From: Leucobacter chironomi DSM 19883
GTDB taxonomy: Bacteria; Actinomycetota; Actinomycetes; Actinomycetales; Microbacteriaceae
DNA: 64,000 nt
Direction of reading: 5' to 3'
NCBI RefSeq assembly: GCF_000421845.1
Contig: NZ_ATXU01000005.1
Location: 124,001-188,000, forward strand
The position numbers and the translations under genes are program-made. The notes beneath the pieces are model-generated. The model did not search any database. It was not told where the DNA came from and saw only the letters and a list, made by a program, of their open reading frames with translations. Every line of letters starts with the position of its first letter. Position 1 is the stretch's first letter. Shown piece after piece: positions 7,786-16,221 of this stretch.

Positions 7786-10700
7786 TCACTCCTCTTCGGG
7801 AACCGCGGGGGCGGGGGCGATCATGAATCGCCCACCGCCCTCGGGCGAGGACCCGCCTGCAGCCGGGGGAACGGCCGGGGAAGGTGCGGCGGGATCCTCT
7901 GTCTCCTCGGGCGATGGGGTCACCTGAGGGGCGGGGGTGCTCGGAGTCTCGGCCTGCGGTGCGGGCGCGGGATCGGCGGGCGCTTCGAGGGGCGCCTCGG
8001 CCGGTGCTTCGAGCAGTGCGGGCGGCGCAGCCGCCGCCCGCAGCGGGGTCGGGCTCACGGTGCCGATGGCCTGCAGCTCGAAGCTGTGGCTCGGCGTCGT
8101 GCGGTAGCCCGAGTGCACGGACACGGCGATCACGTTCGTGCCGGTGACGAGCAGCTCGCCCGGCACGGTGATCGTCACCGGGTTCGCGAGGGCGGAGGCG
8201 GCGTTCGGCGAGGCGGTCGCGTAGTTGTTCACGCCTGCCGGGTTGGCCGACACGTTCTGCCGTCCGACCTCGGTGCCGTTGACGTAGACCACGATGCCGT
8301 CGTCTGCCCGCGTGGTGATCTGCATCGACTCGACTCTCGTCGCGTCTGCCACCTCGAAGGCCCGGCGGTAGAACGACGCGTACGGCATCGGAGCCGGCGC
8401 CGACAGCGGCGTCGCGATCCCGGCGTGACCCCACCCGAAGGGTGCGGCTCCGGTCGACCAGCCTGCGGTGTCTGCGCCGAGGCTGGTCCAGTCGCCGCTC
8501 GGGCCTGCCGCGTTGTAGAGGTACACCCACTCGGAGGCCGGGCTCACGTAGGAGACCGTCTCGTTGCGCACCGGTTCGGCGCTCAGCGTGCCGACCGCTT
8601 GCAGGTCGAAGCTGTGGCTGGGCGTCGTTCGGTAGCCGGAGTGCATCGATACGGAGACCACGTTGGTGCCCGTCACCAGCAGCTCGCCCGGCACGGTGAT
8701 CGTCACCGGGTTCGCGAGCGCGGTCGCCGCGTTGGGAGAGCTCGTCGCGTAGCTGTTCACACCGGCCGGATTGGCCGACACGTTCTGCCGTCCGACCTCG
8801 GTGCCGTTGACGTAGACCACGACGCCGTCATCGGCGCGGGTGGTGATCTCCATCGAGTCGACGAGGGTCGCGTCGGCGACCTCGAACGACTTCCGGTAGA
8901 ACGAGGCGAGCGGTACGGGGCTCGGCGCCGACAGCGTCGTCGCGAGTCCGGCGTGGCCCCACCCGAACGGTGCGGCGCCCGTCGTCCAGGCCGACGCGTC
9001 GTAGCCGATGCCGGTCCACCCGGCTCCCGGTCCCGCCGCGTTGAAGAGGTACGACCACTCGTCTCCCGAGTTGATGTAGTTGACGGTGTCCGGCGTCTCC
9101 GGCGGCTCCTGCGCGAGCACGGCCGCGGTCGAGGCCGACTTGTTGCCTGCGGCGTCGACGGCGCGCACGAAGTACTTCGCGCCCGAGGCCGCGGGCGGCA
9201 GTTCGGCGCTCGTGCCGGTGACGGTCGCGACGACCCTGTCGTCGCGCATCACCTCGTACGCGGTGACGCCGGTGTTGTCGGTCGCCGCCGGCCAGCTCAG
9301 CGAGACCGCCGAGACGTCGCCGATGGCCGTGAGCCCGGCCGGTGTCGCCGGTGCGGTGACGTCGCGCTGGGCGTGGCGTGTGAAGCCGCTCGTCCACTGC
9401 CGCACGTAGCCGGGCCTGGTCGAGTACGACCAGTCGCCGCCCTGCCAGAGCGTGCCGTTCGAATCGACCATCAGCGCCCAGGAGCCCGCTCCGCGGTAGG
9501 TGCTGAAGGTGCCGTTGAACTGCGGGATCCGCTCACCGGTGCTCGCGCTCCAGGCGCCCGTCCCCCAGACCGCGTTGGCCGAGGTCCAGCCGGTGCCGAT
9601 GTTCGGCCACAGCGTCTCTCCCTCGTACTGGGTCTCGAAGCAGTGGCAGCCGCCGTAGACGACGCCGTTGTACTCGGCGATCGCCTGGAAGTCGCCGCCG
9701 GCGTTGCCGATGGTGGTGCTCAGCACCGAGAAGTCGTCGCGCGAGTAGCTGAAGAGCGAGTGCTCGGCGCCGCCGAGCCACACCCGATCGCCCACCTCCT
9801 TGACGGCCTGCTGATAGCCGGCTCTGCCGCCGGTGCGGTTCGAGAAGAGCACGTTCCAGGTGAAGAGGTCGGTGCTCGTCGACGACAGCGCGGCGGCCTT
9901 GTCGGCGTCGCGGCCGCGGGACTGGCTGAAGTACCCGGCGAAGTAGGCCCGGTCGCCGCGCGGTGAGGCGTCGACAGCCATCACGGTGCCGTTGAACTCG
10001 GGGTTCCAGAGGTCGGGGGTGCCGTCGGTGACCGAGAGGCGGCCGCCGGCTCGCATGTAGCGCTCCTGGCTCGTGGAGCCGCCGGTGCCGTGGGTGAAGG
10101 AGCCGCCCACGTAGAGCCAGCCGTCCTGCACATCGAGCGCTCGGACGAGCGGGAATCCGCCGCTCAGCTTGTTGATGAGCCGGCCCGTGAACAGCGGGTC
10201 GAGCTCCCCGGTGGTGCCGTTGAGCACGGCGAGGCCGTTTCTGGGCTGCCCGTTCACCTCGGTGAAGAAGCCGCCCACGGCGATGCGGTTGCCCGGGAGG
10301 GCTGCGAGCGCTCGGATCGCGTTGTTGAAGGTGGGCCGGAAGCCGGGATCCCACTCTCCCGTGTCGCGGTTGAACGCGGCGAGGTAGGACTGCTGCTGGG
10401 CGCTGCCGCCGGCCGCCGTCTTCTGCACCGTGGTGAAGTTGCCGCCCACGTAGACCTTGCCGTTGTCCTCGGTGAACGCGGCGACCTCGTTGTTGCCCTC
10501 GATCGAGCTGGGGCCGTTGCCGGTGCCGGCGACGCTCCACGGCTGGGGCAGCGCGAAGCTGTCGACGACCGAGGTGGTGGTGACGGCGGGGGTGCCGGTG
10601 TCGGGGATCGGCTGGTAGACCTCGGTGCTCATGAGCTTGGGCCTGATGAAGACCTGGGTGAAGGGCCTGGCGTAGCCGGTCGAGGTGTCTTTCGACCAGA

Positions 10701-11448
10701 GGTAGCTGGTGGCGGAGGGGTTGCCGCGGATCTGCGATCCGAAGCCGAAGCCCATCTTCCAGCCCTCGTTGCTGCCGGTGGCCATCCGCACCCGGTTGTA
10801 GGAGTTGTCGCTGCCGAAGTTGGCGGTCTCACCGCCGCTGCGGGTGGTGTTGCCGATCTTGTAGGTGGCGACGCGCTGCTTGTTGTTGAACTGCCAGGTC
10901 CAGTCGGCGCGGGGGCTCGACAGGGTGAAGGTGAGGTCCTGCCAGGAGGTGCCCTGCTGGTTGGTGGCCCGCACGAGGCGGATGCCGTCGGGCAGGTCTT
11001 TGATGGGGGTGTTGTTCGCGAGCTGTCCGATGATCTCGGATGACAGCTGTCGCGGCAGGAACGCCTCGGGTCCGGTGACGGTGCTGCGCACCTGCTCGGG
11101 GGTTCCGGATCCGGCGTTCGCGACCCCCCAGCCGTCTCGGCCGCGCCCGACGAGCACCCAGCCGCCGCCGTTGCGGTCCTGGTCGCAGTAGAACTGCTGC
11201 GCGCCGCCCATGGCGGGGGTGGCGATCCAGTAGATGCCGCTCGGCGCGGCGGGCGTGGTCTGCTTGATCTCCCAGCAGGAGGCCGCCGCGGTCGCCTCGC
11301 TCAGCCCGTCGATGACGGGCGGGGTGGGGGCGGCCGTCGCAGCGGTCGGGGCGGCGAGCAGGCTCGCGGCGAGCGCGGCGGCGAGGGCGACGGCTGCAGC
11401 GCCGCCGCGGCGCAGCCTGCGCCGGGTCTCGGTTCGGTGTTCGAACAT
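7786..11448 (-). CDS. Secreted multidomain protein: fibrinogen-like, beta-propeller, FN3 and two tandem repeats
   Basis: A 1220-residue exported protein. A Sec signal peptide (1 to about 40, basic RRRLRRGG then Ala/Leu-rich, ending AATAA) precedes a fibrinogen-C-terminal-like region (about 56-270; SCWEIK at 57-62, FYCDQDRNGGGWVLVGRGRDGW at about 86-107). Next come about 390 residues of propeller-like repeats with VYVGGNFT, AVGGFFTEVNG and LYVGGSFT motifs, a fibronectin type III domain (about 696-780), and two 176-residue repeats (787-962, 963-1138) with EW-YL-NAAGP and ADDG-VVYVNGTEVGRQNV. A Pro/Ala/Glu-rich tail ends the protein. No LPXTG motif or terminal TM helix is seen, so it is either released or held non-covalently. 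Probably an adhesin or polysaccharide-binding surface protein; function is not known. Confidence 0.8.
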   Translation of the reverse strand: MFEHRTETRRRLRRGGAAAVALAAALAASLLAAPTAATAAPTPPVIDGLSEATAAASCWEIKQTTPAAPSGIYWIATPAMGGAQQFYCDQDRNGGGWVLVGRGRDGWGVANAGSGTPEQVRSTVTGPEAFLPRQLSSEIIGQLANNTPIKDLPDGIRLVRATNQQGTSWQDLTFTLSSPRADWTWQFNNKQRVATYKIGNTTRSGGETANFGSDNSYNRVRMATGSNEGWKMGFGFGSQIRGNPSATSYLWSKDTSTGYARPFTQVFIRPKLMSTEVYQPIPDTGTPAVTTTSVVDSFALPQPWSVAGTGNGPSSIEGNNEVAAFTEDNGKVYVGGNFTTVQKTAAGGSAQQQSYLAAFNRDTGEWDPGFRPTFNNAIRALAALPGNRIAVGGFFTEVNGQPRNGLAVLNGTTGELDPLFTGRLINKLSGGFPLVRALDVQDGWLYVGGSFTHGTGGSTSQERYMRAGGRLSVTDGTPDLWNPEFNGTVMAVDASPRGDRAYFAGYFSQSRGRDADKAAALSSTSTDLFTWNVLFSNRTGGRAGYQQAVKEVGDRVWLGGAEHSLFSYSRDDFSVLSTTIGNAGGDFQAIAEYNGVVYGGCHCFETQYEGETLWPNIGTGWTSANAVWGTGAWSASTGERIPQFNGTFSTYRGAGSWALMVDSNGTLWQGGDWSYSTRPGYVRQWTSGFTRHAQRDVTAPATPAGLTAIGDVSAVSLSWPAATDNTGVTAYEVMRDDRVVATVTGTSAELPPAASGAKYFVRAVDAAGNKSASTAAVLAQEPPETPDTVNYINSGDEWSYLFNAAGPGAGWTGIGYDASAWTTGAAPFGWGHAGLATTLSAPSPVPLASFYRKSFEVADATLVDSMEITTRADDGVVVYVNGTEVGRQNVSANPAGVNSYATSSPNAATALANPVTITVPGELLVTGTNVVSVSMHSGYRTTPSHSFDLQAVGTLSAEPVRNETVSYVSPASEWVYLYNAAGPSGDWTSLGADTAGWSTGAAPFGWGHAGIATPLSAPAPMPYASFYRRAFEVADATRVESMQITTRADDGIVVYVNGTEVGRQNVSANPAGVNNYATASPNAASALANPVTITVPGELLVTGTNVIAVSVHSGYRTTPSHSFELQAIGTVSPTPLRAAAAPPALLEAPAEAPLEAPADPAPAPQAETPSTPAPQVTPSPEETEDPAAPSPAVPPAAGGSSPEGGGRFMIAPAPAVPEEE
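8035..9090 (-). repeat. Tandem duplication of a 528-bp module within the secreted protein gene
   Basis: Two adjacent 176-codon modules, 9090-8563 and 8562-8035, are nearly identical over long stretches at the DNA level (for example the block around the shared VNGTEVGRQNVSANPAGVN). This shows a recent or gene-converted duplication. Each module ends in an F(D/E)LQA(V/I)GT strand. Confidence 0.85.
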
Positions 11449-11474
11449 CTTCGTGTCTCTTTCGTTGCGGCGGC

Positions 11475-12122
11475 TCAGCAGGCCGGATCGTCGGGGAAGT
11501 CGTGCTTGGTCACTCGCCAGACGTCGTCGTCTCCGCGGGTGAGGGTGAAGCGGTGCAGGGCGCGGTTGTCGCGCGACGCCTCCGGGGCGATGGGCTCGCC
11601 TTCGGAGTCGAGCGTGTGCACCGCGGTGGCGTCGACGCAGCTCAGCGCGACGGCGCTGCGATCATCGGCGGCGGTCTCGACCGAGGTCTTGACGATCTCG
11701 GGCGTGCCGGAGATGCTCCAGCCGTTGACCACGAGCTCTTCCCACTGCACTTCGAGCTCGGAGGCGAAGGCGCCCGCCGCGAAGCTCGCGATCTGCTGGG
11801 CGAGGGCCCCTTCGTCCTCGCTCTGAGTGAGCGGTGCGCCGATGGCGGTCGCGATGAGCGTGCTCGCCGTGTCTTCGGTGAGTGAGCCCGCATCCCCCGA
11901 ACCGCCCGCAGTTTCAGGGGAGTTCGGCGGCTCGGAGGATGCGGGGGCTTTGGTGGGCGGCGCTGCGCCCTCGGTCTTGGGGCCGGCCGCTTCGGGCTGC
12001 TGGGCACCTGCGGTGCTGAGCCAGATGCCCCCCGCGGTGGCTGCGAGCGTGGCCGCGATGATCGCGGCCAGCGCCCACCTCCTGCGCGGCGGCCGTACCG
12101 GGCCGGTGGGTTCGATGTTCAT
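11475..12122 (-). CDS. Membrane-anchored protein of unknown function
   Basis: A 215-residue protein with a short basic cytoplasmic N-terminus, one hydrophobic anchor at about 16-36, a Pro/Glu/Ser-rich linker (about 40-80), and a small extracytoplasmic domain (about 85-215). That domain ends TRGDDDVWRVTKHDFPDDPAC, which resembles the last strand of NTF2/SnoaL-like or DUF-type lipoprotein domains. Two cysteines (in ALSCVD and at the C-terminus) could form a disulfide. AGGGA precedes the ATG by 4 nt. It sits 26 bp upstream of the secreted protein gene and 68 bp after the flippase gene, so it belongs to the same transcription unit. I do not recognise the family. Confidence 0.7.
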   Translation of the reverse strand: MNIEPTGPVRPPRRRWALAAIIAATLAATAGGIWLSTAGAQQPEAAGPKTEGAAPPTKAPASSEPPNSPETAGGSGDAGSLTEDTASTLIATAIGAPLTQSEDEGALAQQIASFAAGAFASELEVQWEELVVNGWSISGTPEIVKTSVETAADDRSAVALSCVDATAVHTLDSEGEPIAPEASRDNRALHRFTLTRGDDDVWRVTKHDFPDDPAC

Positions 12123-12190
12123 GGTGTCCCTGATTTCTGCGTGTGGTGGGCCGGACGAGCGGGTCGCCGGCGGTGGTGACCGGAGCGGGT

Positions 12191-13699
12191 TCACTCCGGT
12201 GGTCTCGGGGTCGGCGGTGCGAGGCCGGCGAGTCTGAGCGGGATCCGGCCGAAGCGGCAGGCGGCGGCGAAGAGTGCGAGGCCGAGGCCGGCGGCGACGA
12301 CGAGGCCGACGAAGCTCGGCCCGAGCACGAGCCGGGCGATCATCGCGGAGAGGCCGACGCTGCCGAGGCAGACCGCGAGGGCTGCGAATCCCGCACCGGG
12401 CGCGATCCGCAGCCGCAGCACGAAGCGGATCTCGCACCAGGCGAGCAGCGCGTCGATGACGCAGGCGATGGTCCAGGCCCAGGCGGCGCCGACGATCCCC
12501 CACATCGCGACGAACGGCGGGATCAGTGCGACGTTGACGGTGACGACGACGGCCTTGTTGATCGCGGCGAGGCCGCTGCGGCCCGCGGTGAGCAGAATCG
12601 TCTGCACATTGCCGGCGAGGAAGGCGATGAGCGCGCCGATGCACATCACGGCGAGCGTGGATGCGCCTGACGCGAAGTCGGGGCCGAGCACCGAGAGGGC
12701 GACGGGGGCGAAGATCGCGAGCAGCAGGAAGACGGGGGCGCTGAACAGCACGAGCCAGCTCGTCGCGGTGCGGTGCAGTTCGCGCACCTCGCCCTCGGCG
12801 CCGCGGTGCTGCATGCGGCTGAACACGGGGGCGAAGACGACGCGGATCGCGGAGTCGACGATCATGCCGGCCGCGACGAAGCGGCTCGCGGCGCCGTACA
12901 CGCCCGCGGCTGCGGCGCCGGCGACCGCGCCGACGACGAGCACCGAGATCCAGAGCAGCATCTGCTCGAGTGCCGCAGAGATCACGCGCGGGCCCGCGAA
13001 GCCGAGGGTGCGGGTGGGCAGTGCGGTGCCGAAGAAGCGGGCGCCGTCGCCGGTTCCGAGGCCGCGCAGCTGGCGGGCAACGACGACGAGGGCGAGCGCG
13101 AGCGCGAGCGCTGCGGGCAGCGCCCACGCGAGCATCACACCGCTGAGCGCCACCCCGAGCAGCAGGGCGGCGAGCACGGCCAGCAGGCGGGCGGCGGGCA
13201 GCCCGATGCCGCCGATGAGCACGTACTCGGCGATGCGTCCGAGCGCCCGGCTGACGGCGAGGGCGGTGAGCAGCATCGCCGCGATCGGCAGGAAGACCGC
13301 GCTGACGCGCACCACGGCGGGCAGCGGGTCGGCGGGATCGGCCTCGGCCGCGAACCCTGCGCCGATCCACACCACCACGGCGCAGAGGGAGCCCGCGATG
13401 CCGGACACCGCGATGAGGAACCAGGCGGTGGCCCGCACCTGCTGCGGCTGGTCGTCGGCGAGCCGGGGCAGCAGCCACACCGCGGTCGAGTCCATGCCGA
13501 AGCGGGCGAAGCCGAGCGCGATCATGAAGACCGCGATGGCCTGCAGCACGATGCCGGAGTCGGCGTCGCCGAGGAACCGGGCGAGCACCACCACGAGCAG
13601 GAAGCCGAGCAGGGCGCTCGTGGCCGAACCCGCGAAGCTCAGCATGCTCCGGCGCCCCAGGCTCCGCTCCTCGCGCACGGGCGCCGCGACGGCGGTCAT
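12191..13699 (-). CDS. Wzx-type lipid-linked oligosaccharide flippase
   Basis: A 502-residue membrane protein of the MOP superfamily with about 14 hydrophobic segments. The start GRRSMLSFAGSATSALLGFLLVVVLARFLG is typical of polysaccharide export flippases, which move undecaprenyl-linked repeat units across the membrane. The ATG overlaps the stop of the glycosyltransferase gene by 4 bp (ATGA, 13696-13699), so the two are translationally coupled. With the nearby initiating sugar transferase and the Wzy- and Wzz-like proteins, it completes a Wzx/Wzy-type export set. Confidence 0.85.
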   Translation of the reverse strand: MTAVAAPVREERSLGRRSMLSFAGSATSALLGFLLVVVLARFLGDADSGIVLQAIAVFMIALGFARFGMDSTAVWLLPRLADDQPQQVRATAWFLIAVSGIAGSLCAVVVWIGAGFAAEADPADPLPAVVRVSAVFLPIAAMLLTALAVSRALGRIAEYVLIGGIGLPAARLLAVLAALLLGVALSGVMLAWALPAALALALALVVVARQLRGLGTGDGARFFGTALPTRTLGFAGPRVISAALEQMLLWISVLVVGAVAGAAAAGVYGAASRFVAAGMIVDSAIRVVFAPVFSRMQHRGAEGEVRELHRTATSWLVLFSAPVFLLLAIFAPVALSVLGPDFASGASTLAVMCIGALIAFLAGNVQTILLTAGRSGLAAINKAVVVTVNVALIPPFVAMWGIVGAAWAWTIACVIDALLAWCEIRFVLRLRIAPGAGFAALAVCLGSVGLSAMIARLVLGPSFVGLVVAAGLGLALFAAACRFGRIPLRLAGLAPPTPRPPE

Positions 13700-14460
13700 G
13701 CGGGGCTCGCCGTCAGACGCTGCCGCGCGAGCGCGGCGATGAACTGCACGTTGCCGACCAGGTAGCGCTTCGCCAGCCGTCGCGGTTCGAGGCCCAGCCG
13801 CCAGAACCACTCGAGCCCGGCGCGGATCATCCACTGCGGCGCACGGCGGTTCGATCCGCTGAGCCAGTCGAAGAGGCCGCCGCAGGTGAGCACGGCCGGC
13901 GGCAGCAGCTCCTCGTGCTCCTGCACCCAGCGCTCCTGCACCGGGTCGCCCATGCCCACGAAGAGGATGCCCGTGCCGTGGTCGGCGATGTCGGCGGCGA
14001 TGCGCGGCACGTCGCGCTCGTCGAAGTAGCCGTGGTGCGTGCGGATCCGCACCCCGGGGATGCGGCCGCGCAACCGTTCCGCGGCGGTCTCCGCCACCCC
14101 CTCGGCCGCGCCGAGGAAGTAGACGGGGATGCCGGCGTCGGCGGCCGCCCGCAGCACGGGCTCGGCCACGTCGGTGGTCGCGAGCCGCTCGGGCAGGCGG
14201 CGCCCGAGGAGCCGGGCGCCCCACACGACCGACTGACCGTCGGCGTAGGTGGTGTGCTGCTGCAGGAAGCGGCGCAGCTGCGCGTCCTTGCGGGCCAGAT
14301 TGCACACGTGCGCGTTGACGCCCACCGCGACATCGACGCCGGGCCGGGCGGCCCACTCGATGACGGTCTCGGCGAAGGAGCGCTCGGTGAAGGAGTCGAT
14401 CGCCACCCCGGCGACCTCGACCGAGGCGCTGCCGTGAGGATGCACGTTGAGGTGCGACAT
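13696..14460 (-). CDS. WecG/TagA/CpsF family glycosyltransferase
   Basis: A 254-residue GT26-family enzyme. Members add N-acetylmannosamine or a related sugar to a polyprenyl-diphosphate-linked first sugar. Signature segments are VNAHVCNLARKD (48-59) and YADGQSVVWGARLLG (72-86), with Asp74 at the position of the catalytic Asp in TagA. VFFLGA-like (VYFLGAAEGVAE), ILFVGMGDPVQERWV and CGGLFDWLSG are also typical. The start is two bases after the stop of the sugar-phosphate transferase gene, so the two enzymes probably act in sequence on one lipid carrier. Confidence 0.88.
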   Translation of the reverse strand: MSHLNVHPHGSASVEVAGVAIDSFTERSFAETVIEWAARPGVDVAVGVNAHVCNLARKDAQLRRFLQQHTTYADGQSVVWGARLLGRRLPERLATTDVAEPVLRAAADAGIPVYFLGAAEGVAETAAERLRGRIPGVRIRTHHGYFDERDVPRIAADIADHGTGILFVGMGDPVQERWVQEHEELLPPAVLTCGGLFDWLSGSNRRAPQWMIRAGLEWFWRLGLEPRRLAKRYLVGNVQFIAALARQRLTASPA

Positions 14461-14462
14461 GA

Positions 14463-15941
14463 TCAGTACGCTCCTTCGCGGTGCACCATCACGCGGGCCG
14501 TGCGCCACATGATCTGCAGGTCGTTCATGAGCGACCAGTTCTCGACGTAGCTGAGGTCGAGGCGCACGCTCTCGTCCCACGAGAGGTCGCTGCGGCCGCT
14601 GACCTGCCACAGGCCGGTGATGCCGGGTTTCACGTAGAGCCGACGCACGACGGTGCCGTCGTAGGCGGTGACCTCGGCGGGCAGCGGCGGGCGGGGGCCC
14701 ACGACGCTCATGTCGCCCCGCAGCACGTTCCAGAACTGGGGCAGCTCGTCGAGCGAGAGCCGCCGCAGCACCCGTCCCACGCGGGTGACCCGAGGATCCT
14801 GCTTCATCTTGAACAGCGGGCCGGACCCCTCGTTCTGCTCTCTCAGCTCGGCGAGCCGCTGCTCGGCGTCGACCGCCATCGTGCGGAACTTGACCATCGT
14901 GAACAGGCGCCCGTCGCGGCCGGCGCGCTGCTGCCGGAAGAGCACCGGCCCCGGCGAGTCGAGCTTGATCAGCAGCGCCAGCACCGGGGTGACCAGCGCG
15001 ATCGCGGCGAGCGCGAACGCGGCCACGCTCACGTCGAGCCCCCGTTTGAGCAGGTGGTGCCCGCCCTCGTACGACGGGATCGTGATCTGCAGCATCGGCA
15101 GCCCCTCGACGGGTCGGAAGGAGATGCGCGGTCCGACGACGTCGGTGACCCGGTTGGAGAGCACGAGGTTCGCCGCGGTGCCTTCGAGCCGCCAGCTGAG
15201 TTCCCGCACGAAGGAGGGGGCGTTCTCGGGCTGGCTGGCGACGATGATGGTGTCGGCACCGGCCTGCGAGGCGACGGCCGCCACCTGGTCGGCACTGCCC
15301 CGCACCTGATAGCGGTGGCCGCCGACCACGAGCGGGGCCCGGTCGGCGCCGAAGAGCGTCGCCGCGACCACCTGGTAGCCGCTGCCGCGATCCGCCTGCA
15401 GCGTGCGGATCACGTATTCGACGTCGGCGCGTTCGCCGACGACGAGCGTGCGCGAGGCGTAGTGGCCGATGCGGCGCTGCTCGCGCAGCCAGCGACGCCA
15501 CTCCCACCGCGAGACGAGCAGCGCGACGAGCCCGATCGGCAGGGCTGCGAAGATGAGCACCCGGTCGCCGCTCCAGTCGGCGATGAGCGCGGTGATGGCG
15601 ACGGCGCCGACGGCGAGCCCGGTGGCGTGCGCCACTCGACGGTACTCGACGGTGCCGGCCCCGAGGCAGCCGATGTCGCGGCTGCGCATGCCGGTGAGCG
15701 CGAGGATCCAGAGCGTCACGAGCGCGGCCGCCACGACCGGGGTCGACGGGCTCTCGCCCACGAGCAGCCCCTGCAGCAGCAGCGCCGCGCCGATCGAGGC
15801 GAGGATGACGACGGTGTCCGAGACGCGGAGGCACCAGCGGAAGTTGCGCTCCCAGCGCCGCCGCCGCTCCAGAGTGGGCGTGCGCCTCGGCGACAGCGCC
15901 ACCGCTCCCGTGAACGTATCCAGCCCGCTCTCCACCAGCAT
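14463..15941 (-). CDS. Polyprenyl-phosphate sugar-1-phosphate transferase (WbaP/exopolysaccharide initiating type)
   Basis: Starts polysaccharide assembly by moving a sugar-1-phosphate from a UDP-sugar to undecaprenyl phosphate. The 492-residue protein has four to five N-terminal helices, a Rossmann-like CoA-binding-type region in the middle (TLVVGERADVEYVI...), and the bacterial transferase domain at the C-terminus, with KRGLDVS, a TM helix, SPGPVLFRQQRAGRDG, FKMKQDPRVTRVGRVLRRLSLDELPQFWNVLRGDMSVVGPRPP and YVKPGITGLWQVSGRSD. The ATG at 15941 is preferred to the one 21 bp upstream because GGGAG lies 5 nt before it. It is the first gene of the - strand unit running to 7065. Confidence 0.88.
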   Translation of the reverse strand: MLVESGLDTFTGAVALSPRRTPTLERRRRWERNFRWCLRVSDTVVILASIGAALLLQGLLVGESPSTPVVAAALVTLWILALTGMRSRDIGCLGAGTVEYRRVAHATGLAVGAVAITALIADWSGDRVLIFAALPIGLVALLVSRWEWRRWLREQRRIGHYASRTLVVGERADVEYVIRTLQADRGSGYQVVAATLFGADRAPLVVGGHRYQVRGSADQVAAVASQAGADTIIVASQPENAPSFVRELSWRLEGTAANLVLSNRVTDVVGPRISFRPVEGLPMLQITIPSYEGGHHLLKRGLDVSVAAFALAAIALVTPVLALLIKLDSPGPVLFRQQRAGRDGRLFTMVKFRTMAVDAEQRLAELREQNEGSGPLFKMKQDPRVTRVGRVLRRLSLDELPQFWNVLRGDMSVVGPRPPLPAEVTAYDGTVVRRLYVKPGITGLWQVSGRSDLSWDESVRLDLSYVENWSLMNDLQIMWRTARVMVHREGAY

Positions 15942-16131
15942 GCCGACTCCCCTAGCTTGCACTCCATCGTGAATGTGGAGTCAGGCTAAGAAGGGTGGGG
16001 GCCTCTGCGGGGACAAGTTACGCAAGCTCTACGGAGCGATTCGGCGCTGTTCTCCGCGCCCGTCGCGGGGAGTTCCTTCCGCTACGCATTCCTCCGCACG
16101 CCCGGCGGCGAGAGCCCGGCCGAGAGCCCGG

Positions 16132-16200
16132 CCACGGATATGGGATCTGCCGAACGTATGGCAGTTCCCGCCTCCCGGGCCATATCCACGGCAGATCCCA
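16132..16200. terminator. Compound inverted repeat behind the LuxR-type gene
   Basis: A perfect 12-bp inverted repeat, TGGGATCTGCCG (16141-16152) and CGGCAGATCCCA (16189-16200), overlaps a second one, GGATATGG and CCATATCC (about 16137-16187). It lies just beyond the stop of the - strand regulator gene and upstream of the sugar transferase gene. It may end transcription of the regulator or bind a protein. The rest of 15942-16221 shows no gene. A TANNNT-like TAGCCT on the - strand (15983-15988) is a possible -10 for the polysaccharide unit. Confidence 0.5.
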
Positions 16201-16221
16201 GAGGGACGGCCGCTCCCGCGT

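Noticed and set aside
7738..9966. Long open frame (742 codons) on the + strand
   Set aside because: It is antisense to the secreted protein gene, its translation is Arg/Gly/Val-rich without any domain, and long spurious frames are expected at this GC content.
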